From NCBI GenBank assembly GCA_035222895.1, contig JAVYIG010000597.1, positions 1 through 64,000 of the forward strand: a DNA stretch of 64,000 bases, read 5' to 3'. The notes beneath the pieces were generated by a model. It made no database searches, was not told the origin of the DNA, and was given only the letters and a program-made list of their open reading frames with translations. A program made the position numbers and the translations under genes. Shown one piece after another: positions 1 to 12,700 of the stretch (its first letter is position 1; the number at the start of each line of letters is the position of its first letter). The DNA is from Strongylocentrotus droebachiensis. Its lineage: Eukaryota > Echinodermata > Echinoidea > Camarodonta > Strongylocentrotidae.

Positions 1-1000
1 TGTAGCAGGTTAGTGGTGGGCACATAATTCCACGAGCTCGCGAGCGTAGCGAGCGAGCGAAAAAAAAATCACTTCTCTTTTATAGGGAAAATATGGTACA
101 TAAAACTTGGGTTCATTGTTTCATGTCAGGGAAGTAATTATTAAAAGCGGTGTTATTTCTATTTTGGCGAGCGACCGTAGCGAGCGAGCAAAAAAATCAC
201 TTCTCTTTTATAGGGAAAATATGGTACGTAAACTTGGGTTCATTGTTCCATGTCAGGGACGTGATTATTAAAAGCGGTGTTATTTCTATTTTGGCGAGCG
301 AGCGTAGCGAGCGAGCAAAAAAAATCACTTCTCTTTTATAGGGAAAATATGGTACATAAACTTGGGTTCATTGTTCCATGTCAGGGGACGTGATTATTAA
401 AAGCGGTGTTATTTCTATTTTTGGCGAGCGAGCGTAGCGAGCGAGCAAAATTTCAGATTTTTTTGTTGCAGGGCAGGGCTTACACAATCATGTCTAAGGT
501 GATGTTAATTCCGTTTTGGCGAGCACGAGCACACCAAAACGTTTGGTACATAATTATTAACTGGTTGTTGCAGGTTGGGGCGGGCACGTTAGCGGTGTCA
601 ATTCCATTTTGGCGAGCGAGCATAGCGAGCAAGCAAAAAAAAAATTCTCTTTTAATAGAAATTAATAAATAATCTTGTTTTTATTGGTGCAGGTCAGGAT
701 GGACGCAATCGCGTTTTACGCGATTCAATTCCTTTTTGGCGAGAGGGCGAAAAAAACTCTTCCATTTTTAATGATATTGTTGCAGGTCAAAGGTGGGGCA
801 CAATTATTTCCAAAGCAATATCCATTCATTTTATTCGCGAGCAAGTGTAGCGAGCGAGAAAAATGAATTACTTTCTTTTAGTAACATTTGGTACATACAC
901 TGTGTGTTTATTGTTGCCATGGTTGCAGGTCGGGGCCAGTCGGGGCAGGCACAATTGTATTCTAGGCAATGCTAATCCTTTTCTTTTTTCAGGGGGACAA
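1..1000 (+). repeat. Degenerate ~122-bp tandem repeat
   Basis: At least four copies of a ~122-bp unit containing GCGAGCGAGCGTAGCGAGCG, poly-A, TCACTTCTCTTTTATAGGG and TTGGGTTCATTGTT lie in 35-450. More diverged copies with a TTGTTGCAGGTCGGGG segment continue to about 980. ORFs over it are repeat artefacts. Confidence 0.85.
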
Positions 1001-2013
1001 GCAAGTGAAAACATTTAATACAAAATAGGCTAGCAAGCAGTTCGCGCCAGCGAAGAGTTTCGAATTTGTTATATCACTTATATTTTCCTATTTTCATTTG
1101 TCTTAATTTTTCAGGGCCGTATGCGGAATATTTTTCTGGTGGGGGGAGGGGGAAAGATGCGTTAAAAGTTTTCGAAGAATCTCAAAAGCAAAAGGAGTGA
1201 AGGGAGTTCGAGCGACCGAACTGGTCATGAGGGTACTTTTGCATTTTCGTATAGGCCTACACTACATTTTCAGGAAAAAAACTGTACGTTTTCAAAATAT
1301 CTGGGGTCAACTGCCCCCCCCCCCCCCCTTGGTGCGTACGGCCATGGTCTTTTTTTTTTAATTTCCCCATTTTTTTCCTTTCCTTTTCTTTTCCCTTTTT
1401 CTTCCTTTTCTCTTTCTTCTTCCTTTCTTCCTTTTTCTTTCCTTTTCTCTTTTTTTCCTTTTTTCTTCTTTTTTTTCCTTTTTTTCTTCCCTTTTCTTTT
1501 TTTCTTTTTCTTTCCTTTCCTTTCTTTTCTTTTCTTTCCCCCTTTTTTTTTTCGCCTGGAGCCCGTCAGGGGGGCACTCTGCCCCCCCCCTGCCCCCCCC
1601 CCCCCATAGGTACGCCAGTGGCCGTCTGATTGGATGACAATTTATTTGAAAGCGTAATTTAATGAATGCGCGTGCACATTCCAGGCTTTCATACTTGATA
1701 TCGATTGAAATAATGTATGATTACAAGTAAGCAGCGATATTATCGATCGTCTGCAAAATTAGATAGCGCGTACCGTAAGTACAGTGCGCATCCAATTAGC
1801 ATGTTGTACGCGCAAATTTTCCACACTGGATCTTTACGTTGATCGATGGATCATGGAGCGCTGGTTTTGCGTCTAGATTCTAAGTTAGGTCTAGAGATTC
1901 TCTTGTGTACGTGTGTATTCCTCGAAAATGGCCTTTTCGTCAGACCTTAGAATACAAGTAGCAATAAATAATCACTGAACTGGCTATATCTCGTCCAATC
2001 TGGTGGCTTAAAG
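1001..2013 (+). other. Upstream region of the dynein gene
   Basis: No gene seen. It holds poly-C tracts (about 1313-1328, 1583-1606), a long T/CT-rich low-complexity run (1345-1555), and AT/CG-mixed DNA that should contain the promoter and 5' UTR. I did not find a convincing RFX X-box or TATA box. Confidence 0.5.
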
Positions 2014-2163
2014 ATGTCTAACCATGATCATCATCCCGACACTGGTGGAGCTGGGGCAAGCGACAGGCGGCAGTCTATCTTCCCGGGAGGAGGAGGCAGA
2101 TTGCGCACACAGCGGAAGAGTGTGGTTGGTGCATTGCAGGCTGAAACTCTAAAAGAAAAACAG
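2014..2163 (+). CDS. DNAH5: Dynein exon 1 (start exon)
   Basis: Fifty codons (residues 1-50), phase 0 end at CAG|gtgggg. It encodes a Gly- and basic-rich extension starting [12 protein letters not shown] and ending in ETLKEKQ, which runs smoothly into exon 2. An in-frame stop 42 nt upstream with no intervening ATG supports this start. A further 5' UTR exon is possible. Confidence 0.8.
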
Positions 2164-3758
2164 GTGGGGGTCGCTGTCTAAAAAGATCCTTACAAATCCT
2201 GACTAGACTATTTGCTAGTATGATTGGATGACCAGAGTTCACACAAATATTTATGGCCCTTAAATCCATCCTTTTTATGTGTCTAGACCCTAGATCTAGC
2301 CTGGCTATGCTGTAGACATGCTATGCATGCTTATGAAATTGTGTGACTGTTTTTAATTTTAACTGAGTGTGAGCTGATCTGTGTGAGTGTGATTAACTGA
2401 ATGTGAGCAGAGTAACCTTGCAGTTGCAGAGACGGGCCGGGGTCAGAGAAGCTGAGCAGTCTCTAGACTAGCTAGAGTAGGCCTAGTAGAGAGTAGAGTA
2501 AAGATTAGATTATGATTATGAATGACAGTAGCCTAGCCTAGGCTAGGCCTATGTCAGTATGTGATTGGTGAGAGCAACCAGTGCCATCACAGTGGCATGA
2601 ATGGCTTAGGCCTATGCCGAAAGGGTGCAAGTTGACAATCACCCATACCTTGGCGTGGAATTCTCTTCCAAGATGGACTGGGGTGTACATATCAACAATG
2701 TCACAAGCAAAGCCCAGAAATCACTCAACTTCCTTCAACGGAATCTTTACAAGTGTCCTGAGAAGATCAACAGCAGTCTTAATTATAGTACTTCCCTGTT
2801 ACGGCCAATCTTGGGAGTATTCATGTACAGCATGGGATCCCTACTTCCAGAAGCACATTTCAGCCCTTGAATCAGTGCAAATGAAAGCAGCCCGTTTTGT
2901 GAAAGGAAACTATCAGCGTACGGCTAGCGTCAGCCAGATGCTGCAGGAGCTGAAGTGGCCTTCACTTCAAAATAGAAGGACAGTTGCACGTCTTACCATG
3001 CTGTTCAAGATCAACTCTCATGAACTCCCGATTACCATCCCAGAGGAAGTTTATCCCAGTCGCCAACAACCCCAACAGACCAGTCACCCGTAGTCAAAGA
3101 CCAAACCAGTACATCAACAATTCTGCCAGGACTGAAGCATACAAGAACAGCTTTCTATCCTCGTACCATTCAGCAATGGAATCGACTACCAGCCACCATC
3201 ATCAAAGATCAACATCGGCCAAGTCCTTCAATACCAAAGTTTGGAGCTACATGCAGAATGACCACTCAGCCCAGCTGTACACAGGCGGGATAGAGAGTCG
3301 ATGTGGCTCTACTTCATCTAAAAATTAGATGATGTCTGCAACCCGCTCTCTTTTTATGAGCACCTTATTATTTTTGATTTTTGAACTCTGCACCCTCAGT
3401 CGTGATGTTTGTTGACAGTTTGCGATGCCATGGAAATCTGGACGTATATACCAATTGGTCCTGTCCAATACCACCTTAGATGTAGATGTAGATGGTGGGT
3501 AGCGTCACGTTGACTTGAACGCGACCATTCGTCAAGAAGCCCCCCCCCCCCCCCCCCCTCCCCCCGGTTGTGTCAAAAGAGTGGGTTGGGAGTGTTGCTT
3601 TGCGTCGTGTTGACTGGAATGTAACCATTCGTCTAAAGCCCCCCTCCCCCCCCCCCCCTCGGTTTTGCCCAAAGGGTGCGTTGACTAGTCTTCCACATCA
3701 GTCATTTATAATAGAAATTTAAGTCATTTAAATTCAAATAATAAAAATAGAAGCAGAG

Positions 3759-3790
<32 letters not shown>

Positions 3791-6700
3791 TTTGTGCTTA
3801 AACTTACGTTAGGAGTGTCGTTTCGCGTCGCGTTGACTGGAACACGTCCATTCGTCAAAAGCCCCCCCCCCCCCCCCCCAGGTTTTGCCGAAATAGTGCG
3901 TTGACAAGTCTCCCACATCAGTCGTTTATAATAGAATTTAAGGAATAGAAAATTTAAGTCATTTAAATTCAAATAAGTCTTGCAGATCAGGCGTTTATAA
4001 GAATTAAATCAATAAATATCAAGAAACACAATCAAATAAATTACTTTGATATTTAAAAATGTCCAATAAAGGTGTTTACCTAGTCTTGTTAGATCTATCA
4101 GTCCTTTATTTATTAAAATAACAACAAATAATATCCATTTCTTTCTATGTATGGAATTCAGAAAATTCCTGCCCGCTTATCCAGAAAGGGTGCATTAAGG
4201 GGGTAGGCCTACTCAGTTATTTATTTATTTGTTATTTCATTTGTAAAGACTATTATGCATGACTAGTTTACATCAAAAAATCAATTCTATACATAGAAAG
4301 AAATGGATATTATTTTTATTTGACATTTTTTATATTTATTGAATTTATTAATTGATTAAGTATACACAGACTATAATCGTACCGTCAAAAATTATTAACA
4401 TTTCATTTTCTTGTAGGCAAGAGCCAAAGAGGCTAGAGAAATGCGCAGAACCAGGATATCTTCCACTCACAAATATCTGCTTGACATCGTAGCTAGTTAC
4501 CTTGATATGGATCTAGCTGCTGTGGAGGAATTCATCTTGGATTCTTCTGAGGTAAATTCATCAATATTTCACAAGTAAAGAGACCAAGTCAGTATGTAAA
4601 TCATGTTGGTCTTTGTTGATTCAATTGTTAATTTAAAAAAAAATTATCATTGAGGTCCTACAGTATTTATATGTGGCCACAATGAAATTTTAAAAAGAGG
4701 ATCATGATAATAAAGCAAATGATAATGTATTTTCCTTGTCTCAGATGATGGCCAGAACTTCGTTAAAATTAAGAGTGAGATCCCATTGTGTGCAAATGAC
4801 TTTCAGGGAAATGTTTTCTGTGAAAATAATATTTCATTGTAGTTGTAGTTGAAGTAGTTCATTCTTTGAAAATTTAAGAAATTTCTTTTTTTTAAATGTG
4901 CAAGAATTTATTTTAAATGGAACAGCAAATGATGTCTAATGGTGTTTCAATGAAATTAATCTAATTTCTGTAACATTCCATCTTTTTTCAGCAAGTAAAC
5001 CTAATGGACAATTTCCTTGAAGCTGATGGTTCCAAGGCCCTGATGTTCTTTCTACAAGATTCTGATCCTCCTGGGCATGGTAGGTCCAATATCACATTGT
5101 AATGGAGGAATTAATATATTTCATTGTTGATTAGAAGTATCTCACATCTGTTTAATAGGTGGATGTTTATCAATGCCAATGTATCAATAATATAATGTAA
5201 TTTAATTATATTACTCTACAGTTTAACTATCAATTCAACTTAAAGCTTTTGAAGATTTTAACGTTTCCTCGCACAACTTTTCTAATAATAGAACTGGAAG
5301 CAAAACATGCTAACAAATTGGCCAAGAGTCTACAATATCAAGATGTTTGAATAAGAAATGAATTGTTTACCAATTTGTTATTAAAAGAAGTATATTTCAG
5401 AATACTCTCAACTCTAGATATGCAAAATCATATGCTCTCCGGCTATCAGTGATCTCTCTGAATCTTTCTATTTGCGTTCAGATTCTGGACGTATCGTATC
5501 GGTACCTAAGGGATCCAAGATGCAGTGCCTGTTCATCACCAGTGGCAGAGAGGAAGGTCTCACCGGGAAATGCATGTACTTTCTGCGCACAACTACGCAA
5601 GCACTCACAATCAAGAATGTCCATGACGTATGTGTTTTTATGTTACCTATGTTTAATCTTTCTTTGGTTTCCTTTCTCTTATAGATATCAATTTGAATTG
5701 AATTATTGTATATGCCATGTATATTCTATCTTTGTATGTATGTTTTGAATTCATGTTTTTATTGTACATGTTTTTATGTGAATGCAGGGCTCTCTGGGAG
5801 AGCAGGTCCAGAAATGGACTTGAAATGAGACCACCCTGTTGAAATAAAACTGTAATAATAATAATAATAATGAATGAATGAATTGATGAAAAAGAACTAT
5901 TTACCTATGGCCTACAAAACTGACCGCCAAGAAGACCAACAATATCAGTCCCATGGACCTTCTAACAACTGTTTTGAAGGTTTATGAGACCAACATTGTC
6001 AGTTTTGTGGGCTATCAGTCTACTGCATGGGATACTAGATTTTAGACTCAGAGGCCCAAAGTCACGAAATAGGTTTTTTAACCCATGGGATTTCTATATG
6101 CATATTATGTCATATTGTGTGCAAGAACATGCTCCTAAACGTTTATTTATGCTTCAGTCCGTGGTGGAGGTTGAAAATTTAGACCATGAGTTAAAATCTA
6201 AGTTCATTTGTAATTTCAGACCATATATATATATATATATATATTGTTGGATGGTGTACCTTTTTATTTATTTCTTTGTTTTTGTGGACATATATAAGTT
6301 ACATGTACACACCATAGAAAATGAAAGGCAGAAGTAAAACCAGACTGAATAAAGCAAGTTGTGTTAGAACTTGAAAATTGCTATTAGTGCAGAACAAGCA
6401 AGCAAGATCAACATTTCTGAAATACAAATGATTTAGAAACATCAAAGCTTACATTAATTATGCGTACATGTATATTGCATTTCTTCAGTGACATATTCAT
6501 GTAAATATATATATTGTGTTGGTCCAATGTCCGACTTACTTACAGGAGGTCAACTTTGGGGCACTGGACACCAAACAGGCAGGGAAACTGTCTGTCCTTC
6601 CTGCTGCTAAAGAAACCCTAAACACTGTCTTCAGACCAGCCCTGAATGCACTCAAATGCTGGGGAGACCTCAGTGAGACACCACATGGAAAGAAGACCAA

Positions 6701-9700
6701 GAAAAACTTCTGTGACTCCTATGAGAACTTCATACACTTTCTAGATGGTATGCCTGTTCTATCTTGTATACAGTATCTGTAGTCTTTCCTCTGCCTGACA
6801 TTTTTACCTTGCCTTTTTCACTAAAAAGTGTAAGACCTCAACTGTTGACCACTGAATTTTCTATACGCTTGAAATAGGAACAACCCGGTTCCCTTTTGCA
6901 GGCGTTAATTTGAAGCCTGGACCCAAGCTCCTCAGAGGTCCCCCAATTTTTTTTTTTTAATGGTGGGGTATTCTAAATGAATGAATAGGTTTTTCTTGTT
7001 TATTTGTTTATACAATTTTTCAGAAGATGTTTAACATAGGAAGAAGTTTATACTTCTTCAATGTGTAATTTTTGAGAAAATTATGAACAGACGTTGTCTC
7101 ATTTATTTGTAAATTGTGAAGAAGTACAATCTTTCTGGAATGTTATATTTGTATGGTTAAAAGAAAAGAATATACAAAATGTTTTTTTCACAGATGAAGA
7201 CTATTTTTTGGTACTTTTATAATCAATAATTTTAATTTCGTCAATACAGTTATTATTTTTGCAAAATATTTTATATTCACTTGAAAAATGCAAAACGTTA
7301 TTCCACTATTCCCTTCATTTCAACGAGCTCTCAAACATTTAGAAAATGTGGAACCCATAATTGCTTTTAACAAAAAAATTGTCTCGATCTTCATGATAAG
7401 AAATGGCAGATATTTTGTTAACTTTTTTGTTGCTCATGAGTTAACCCATTGCCTACTGGAACCGGTAGGCTCCTGTATTAAGCCTATGGGAATGAGAGAA
7501 GTCAGTAGTCAAGGGGTTTACTATTACACTATATTTTATTATACATATTCTATGTCTATACAAACATGTTATTATTACTATTATTATCATGAATGAGATT
7601 TGTTTTCAATAAATACTTTGGGAAAAAAAAGTTTATAAACCTAGGTTATTAGAGGACACTTTCAAATTTCAATTCATAACCACTCAAATATAATAATTTG
7701 TATAGAATTAAGCTCTTTGTTTGTTTTTAAATATCATTTTCAGGTGCCCAAATTGATGTTACTGGAGCAGTCAATCTATGTCCTTGTGAAGAAGTGGAGA
7801 TAGACCATATCCAAACAGCTGCCGATTGCATGGGAGCTTCCACTAATCCAGAGATAGTGGAAGCATTTGAGAATCTAGTTCATGCATGGTGCAAAGAGAT
7901 TGAACAGGTACAGTCTTATCAAGGACAATCATATATCCGGACTCAAAAATTATAATATTGTACTGTTTCTTCAGCAAACCCTGCTGTATCCCAATCAATA
8001 TGTAATCAATTTATCCTAACACACATCTCTGTGGTCTCTTAAAACAAATATGCATGTATTTAATAGCAGTATCCAAATGGATACGAAATTAAGATCATGG
8101 TGAAGCATTTTTTAGTTTTTTTTCTGTCATTTATTTTTCAAAGATTCTTTCATGTCAACCATTTTTATAAGGTGAAATCATGAGTATACAATTTTTATTT
8201 ACAATTTTCCAGAACCAAAATGATTTCTTTGGTTTTTGTCTAAGTCTTTTAACAATTTTATTTGGTTGTTATTGTTTTTCATGCTACTGTTCATGATAGG
8301 TGATAGCTGAGAGTGAACAGATGCGAAAGGAGGCAGATAATACCGGTCCGTTAGCTGAGCTAGAGCACTGGCGATTCCTGATGGCTCGCTTCCATTCCAT
8401 CTTGGATCAGGTCAAGAGCCACCATTGTAGGACTGTCATTAAGGTTCTCCATGCTGCCAAGAGCAAGACTCTCAAGGTTACATTGAATATTCCTATTTCT
8501 GACATAATTTATTCCATACGAACATGTGATCCAACTCAATTTTCAATGGAATGTAATATACTCAGAGAAATTCTGCACTTGACTGAACCTAAAATGCAAG
8601 TGCATATAATTTCTTCTTCATTACTAAAAGACTTGGGTTTCAGACTTGCAGCACTTTTTTCATGACTTTATATTGCGTAGTTGAAGATTAACGTTGATTT
8701 TTGGCTGGTTGTTTTGATTTGGGATTCATTCTCTAACATTTGATGACATAGGCAGGTGAATTTCAAAACTATTGATCTGCGCTGATATCTAGTTGATATG
8801 TTCAATTACAATGATTGATTCCCTTTAAGCCCGTCTGCACTAGTTTGCTCAGGGAGGATAAGACCTTCCTGCAAGGTCACTGACAGGTGGTTATCTCATC
8901 AAATCAGCTCTCAATTAACATAAGAAAAAGGGGATCATGTGGAACCAACAGGCACCGATTAGGCATTGTTTGCTGTATAGAGGGCGCAAGTAGCTATAAG
9001 TAGTGCAGTGGGACTTTAAGGTGTTATCAGAGTTAGATATGAACATATATGTTAACATTCACTGGTCATTGTAATTTCATGGGAGATACAACTTGATTGA
9101 AGCAGCAACAAAACACTCCCAAGGCGTTCGTATCTTGAGAAATATTACAATTATGAATTTTGAAGTGATGTTAATACTATTTTATTTCATGCAGCAATGG
9201 CGAGAACTTGACTGTCGCATTACTGATGCAGCTAATGAAGCCAAGGACAACGTGAAGTATCTCTACACCCTAGAGAAGTTCTGTGAGCCCCTCTATCATT
9301 CTGATCCGGTAAGCATTATAAGATACATTGTCATACTTTCTTGTTCAAATGAAATATATGTATATATTCATTTGACAATAATATACACATTGTTTCATGT
9401 GATTTTAATTCATATGCTCTTCTATTTTAATCTACTCTTATATAATATACGCCTGTATAAGAAATAAAAAAGATTTAAAAAAGTTTTTTTAATGTAAAAT
9501 GTGGAATAAATAAACTTCAAATTTCAAGTAAAAGAGAAAAATCAACCATGGATCTCGAACATTAATATAGTGTGGATGCAGTTAAATCATAAAGAAAATA
9601 TCTAGTGTTATAAAAATACAGCATGTTGTTTGATAAAATGTATCATGATTACTCTTCTCAGAATAATTTGTAATTAAAATTACACCTAGTCTAATATGTT

Positions 9701-12700
9701 TTTGCATATATCTGTTCACAAAAATGAAGAAAAAATTGTTCATGGATATAATATTACAAAAAAGGTTGGTTCAATATATAATATATGCAGATCACATGGA
9801 ATACGTGTAAAAGGGGGCTATTTAGGACTTTTTTTATGGAATGCTATCACTATTGATTGTTTATCATTAAATCTACAAACTATAGATTGGAATGGTGGAA
9901 TGCATACCCAGTCTCATCAATGCTATTAGAATGATCCATAGCATCTCTCGCTATTACAACACCTCTGCTCGCATGACATCCCTCTTCATCAAGGTATGAG
10001 ACATTTAATCCTATTTTAGAAGAGCAAAAGTAGATCCTATCATTATGTATATCAATCATTATATACAGATTTATTGCCTTTGTTTATACACTGTTGGTCA
10101 TAATGGTGGAATAATTATTTTTACCCCAATTTAGGGAATGATTTTGACAATGATTTATTCCCAAATAGATCTTAATAATAGTATACATTCTCAGATTTTA
10201 TTGAATAAATAATTTGCGAGTGTTTGTTTTGCATGACTGCTAAAGCATGTGTGTGCTACTATGCTAATCAACTAGGGGACCTACATCCTTAATGAATAAC
10301 TGACAGTAATGAGGATGAATGCCTCACAAAAGGGCACTAAATATAGCTGATCGATACGGTTTTTATTCTGGGGCCTCACAGTAACGAGGCCATAGCTTAA
10401 CCCCTGAATCATGACTGTACGCAGCGGGGGCTAGGGTAAGTCGCCGCCCCCACAAATACCAAAAAACAAAGAAAATGCAATAAATTATCAATAATTCATT
10501 GCATTTTCCCCCGGTCCCCAACAGGAAAAATCCCTCTGTAGGGCCATGCATTATGGTTCAAGGCATGCCCACATAAAGGATTTTGTTTATATTTTGTGTA
10601 TATTACTTCTCCAGGATGGTTTTAGTTCAATGGAACCAATCATAAGTAATGTATAATCTAGAATTATTTTTCTTTTATCATTATCATTATGCGAAATAAC
10701 TTCTTTCAACTAAAGCTATATGACACACGATTGATATCATTTTGCCATGCTTTTTGCAGGTAACTAACCAAATGGTAACCGCATGCAAGAACTACATCAC
10801 TGACTACGGTATGTTACGCATATGGGATCAGTCCTACAAGACATTGATAGACAAACTACAAGTCTCTGTCAAGCTCTACAAGGAATACCAGACCTGTTTC
10901 CATAAGGCCAAGAAGAAGATTGAAGCCATTCCAGAGGAGAGACCTTTCGACTTCTCAGAGATGTACATCTTTGGCAAGTTTGACGCCTTCTGCAAGCGCA
11001 TAGACAAGGTATGTACAGCACTGTACAGATCCAGAAACCTGTGCTTTATTCTCTCTTTTCCTGTCATTGGCACAAACAATTTCATGTAAATCTATCAGTG
11101 GTTGCATCTTGCATGATTTGCATTTGTTGCAAGATTTAATTTGCTATATCATGTTTAAAGAAAATTGATTTCCTCTAACTCTCACCATCCTAAATATTGA
11201 TTAGTTTTGTCTGCAAGAATTTCATAAATTCCAATGTTAGTCAACTATTCTTTTCTGAGATTTTCTTTTCTTCCCTCTCTTTCTTTCTGTTTACATATAC
11301 TTGCATAGAAAACGGCAGTGATTTGTATGTTTAATGCATGATTTTGATGTTGTGAATGTAAAATTTCTCTGCAATGTGGTTGACGTTGTTACAGATCATC
11401 CAGATGCTGAGCACCATAGAAACTTACTCTGTGCTGACCACATCTCGCATTGAAGGCATTGAGCCCATGTGCGCCAAGTTTCAGACCATCTTCGCCAACA
11501 TAAAGAAGAAGCCCTATGACATCCTGGACCACCGCAAGATAGACTTTGATACAGACTTTGAGGACTTCAAGAGCTTTATCTATGATCTTGAGGTGGGTCA
11601 GTGATTTATGCCACTAATGTTCTGTATTATTATTTATAAGGCCATAAAAATCAGAAATTCACAGTATATACAAAGTTAAAGGGAAAGTCCACCCCAGGAT
11701 TTTTTTTAGCTGACGATATAGACCTAATAATACCATGAAGAATGATACAAGTCTCATTAAAATCCATGATCACATAACGAAGATATATCAACTTTTTTAT
11801 CGAAAATCAGCCGCCCCCCAAATGCAAATGCGTTACATGGGCATGAAACGATCGCCAAAAAATAACCGATAGTATCAAAATTGTGACGTATGTTGCGAGC
11901 TGCCTTCTTATTTCGCAGACATTCACTTTCGCTCGCGGTACACTGTTATCGCACTGACACGACGAATCATGAATGAAAGTGAAAGCGAAAGTGAATGTCT
12001 GCGAAATAAGAAGGCAGCTCGCAACATACGTCACAATTTCGATACTATCGGTTATTTTTTGGCGATCGTTTCATGCCCATGTAACGCATTTGCATTTGGG
12101 GGGCGGCTGATTTTCAATAAAAAAGTCGATATATCTTCGTTATGTGATCATGGATTTTAATGAGACTTGTATCATTCTTCATGGTATTATTAGGTCTATA
12201 TCGTCAGCTAAAGAAAATCCTGGGGTGGACTATCCCTTTAACATGATAAAGACAATTATCTTAGAAATAATAGAGAAAGAGAAGGAAATGAGAAGCAAGG
12301 AGAAGAGGAAAGAAATGGTTACCTATGGGCCAGGGTTCGCAGAAGAAGGAAGGAAGTAAGGAAGATATTTTGCATGATATGAACGATCAAGATTCATGGC
12401 ATGGATATAGTACATGAACATTAATTTTAAGACAATAATATTTACAATCATATTTGGCTAACGATTTTCAAATACTTATAGTTTCTTGTACTTGCTATTT
12501 GTACTTATTCTGTTCGAAATGATGTATTCATGTGTTCTTGTATTTGCAGTACATGCTGCAAGGCTTCCTAGACACATCCTTTGAGAGAATCTCAACAGCT
12601 GCCCAAGCTCTGAGACTTCTTGGAAGGTAACAAGTTGTGTGGTTTGATCATTATATTGTAGGTTGAATGGGCGAATTTTCATTTGTTTCAGATTATATGA

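Larger units (their letters stand above)
7908..9885 (+). other. Introns 6, 7 and 8
   Basis: AT-rich introns (7908-8299, 8477-9194, 9309-9885); ORFs here are read-through of exons. Nothing else seen. Confidence 0.55.

Noticed and set aside
1..866. ORFs with repeated ASERSERAK peptides
   Set aside because: Translation of the GCGAGCGAGC tandem repeat.
11807..12160. Two opposite ORFs (75 and 63 residues)
   Set aside because: Both are products of the palindromic MITE; nothing protein-like.
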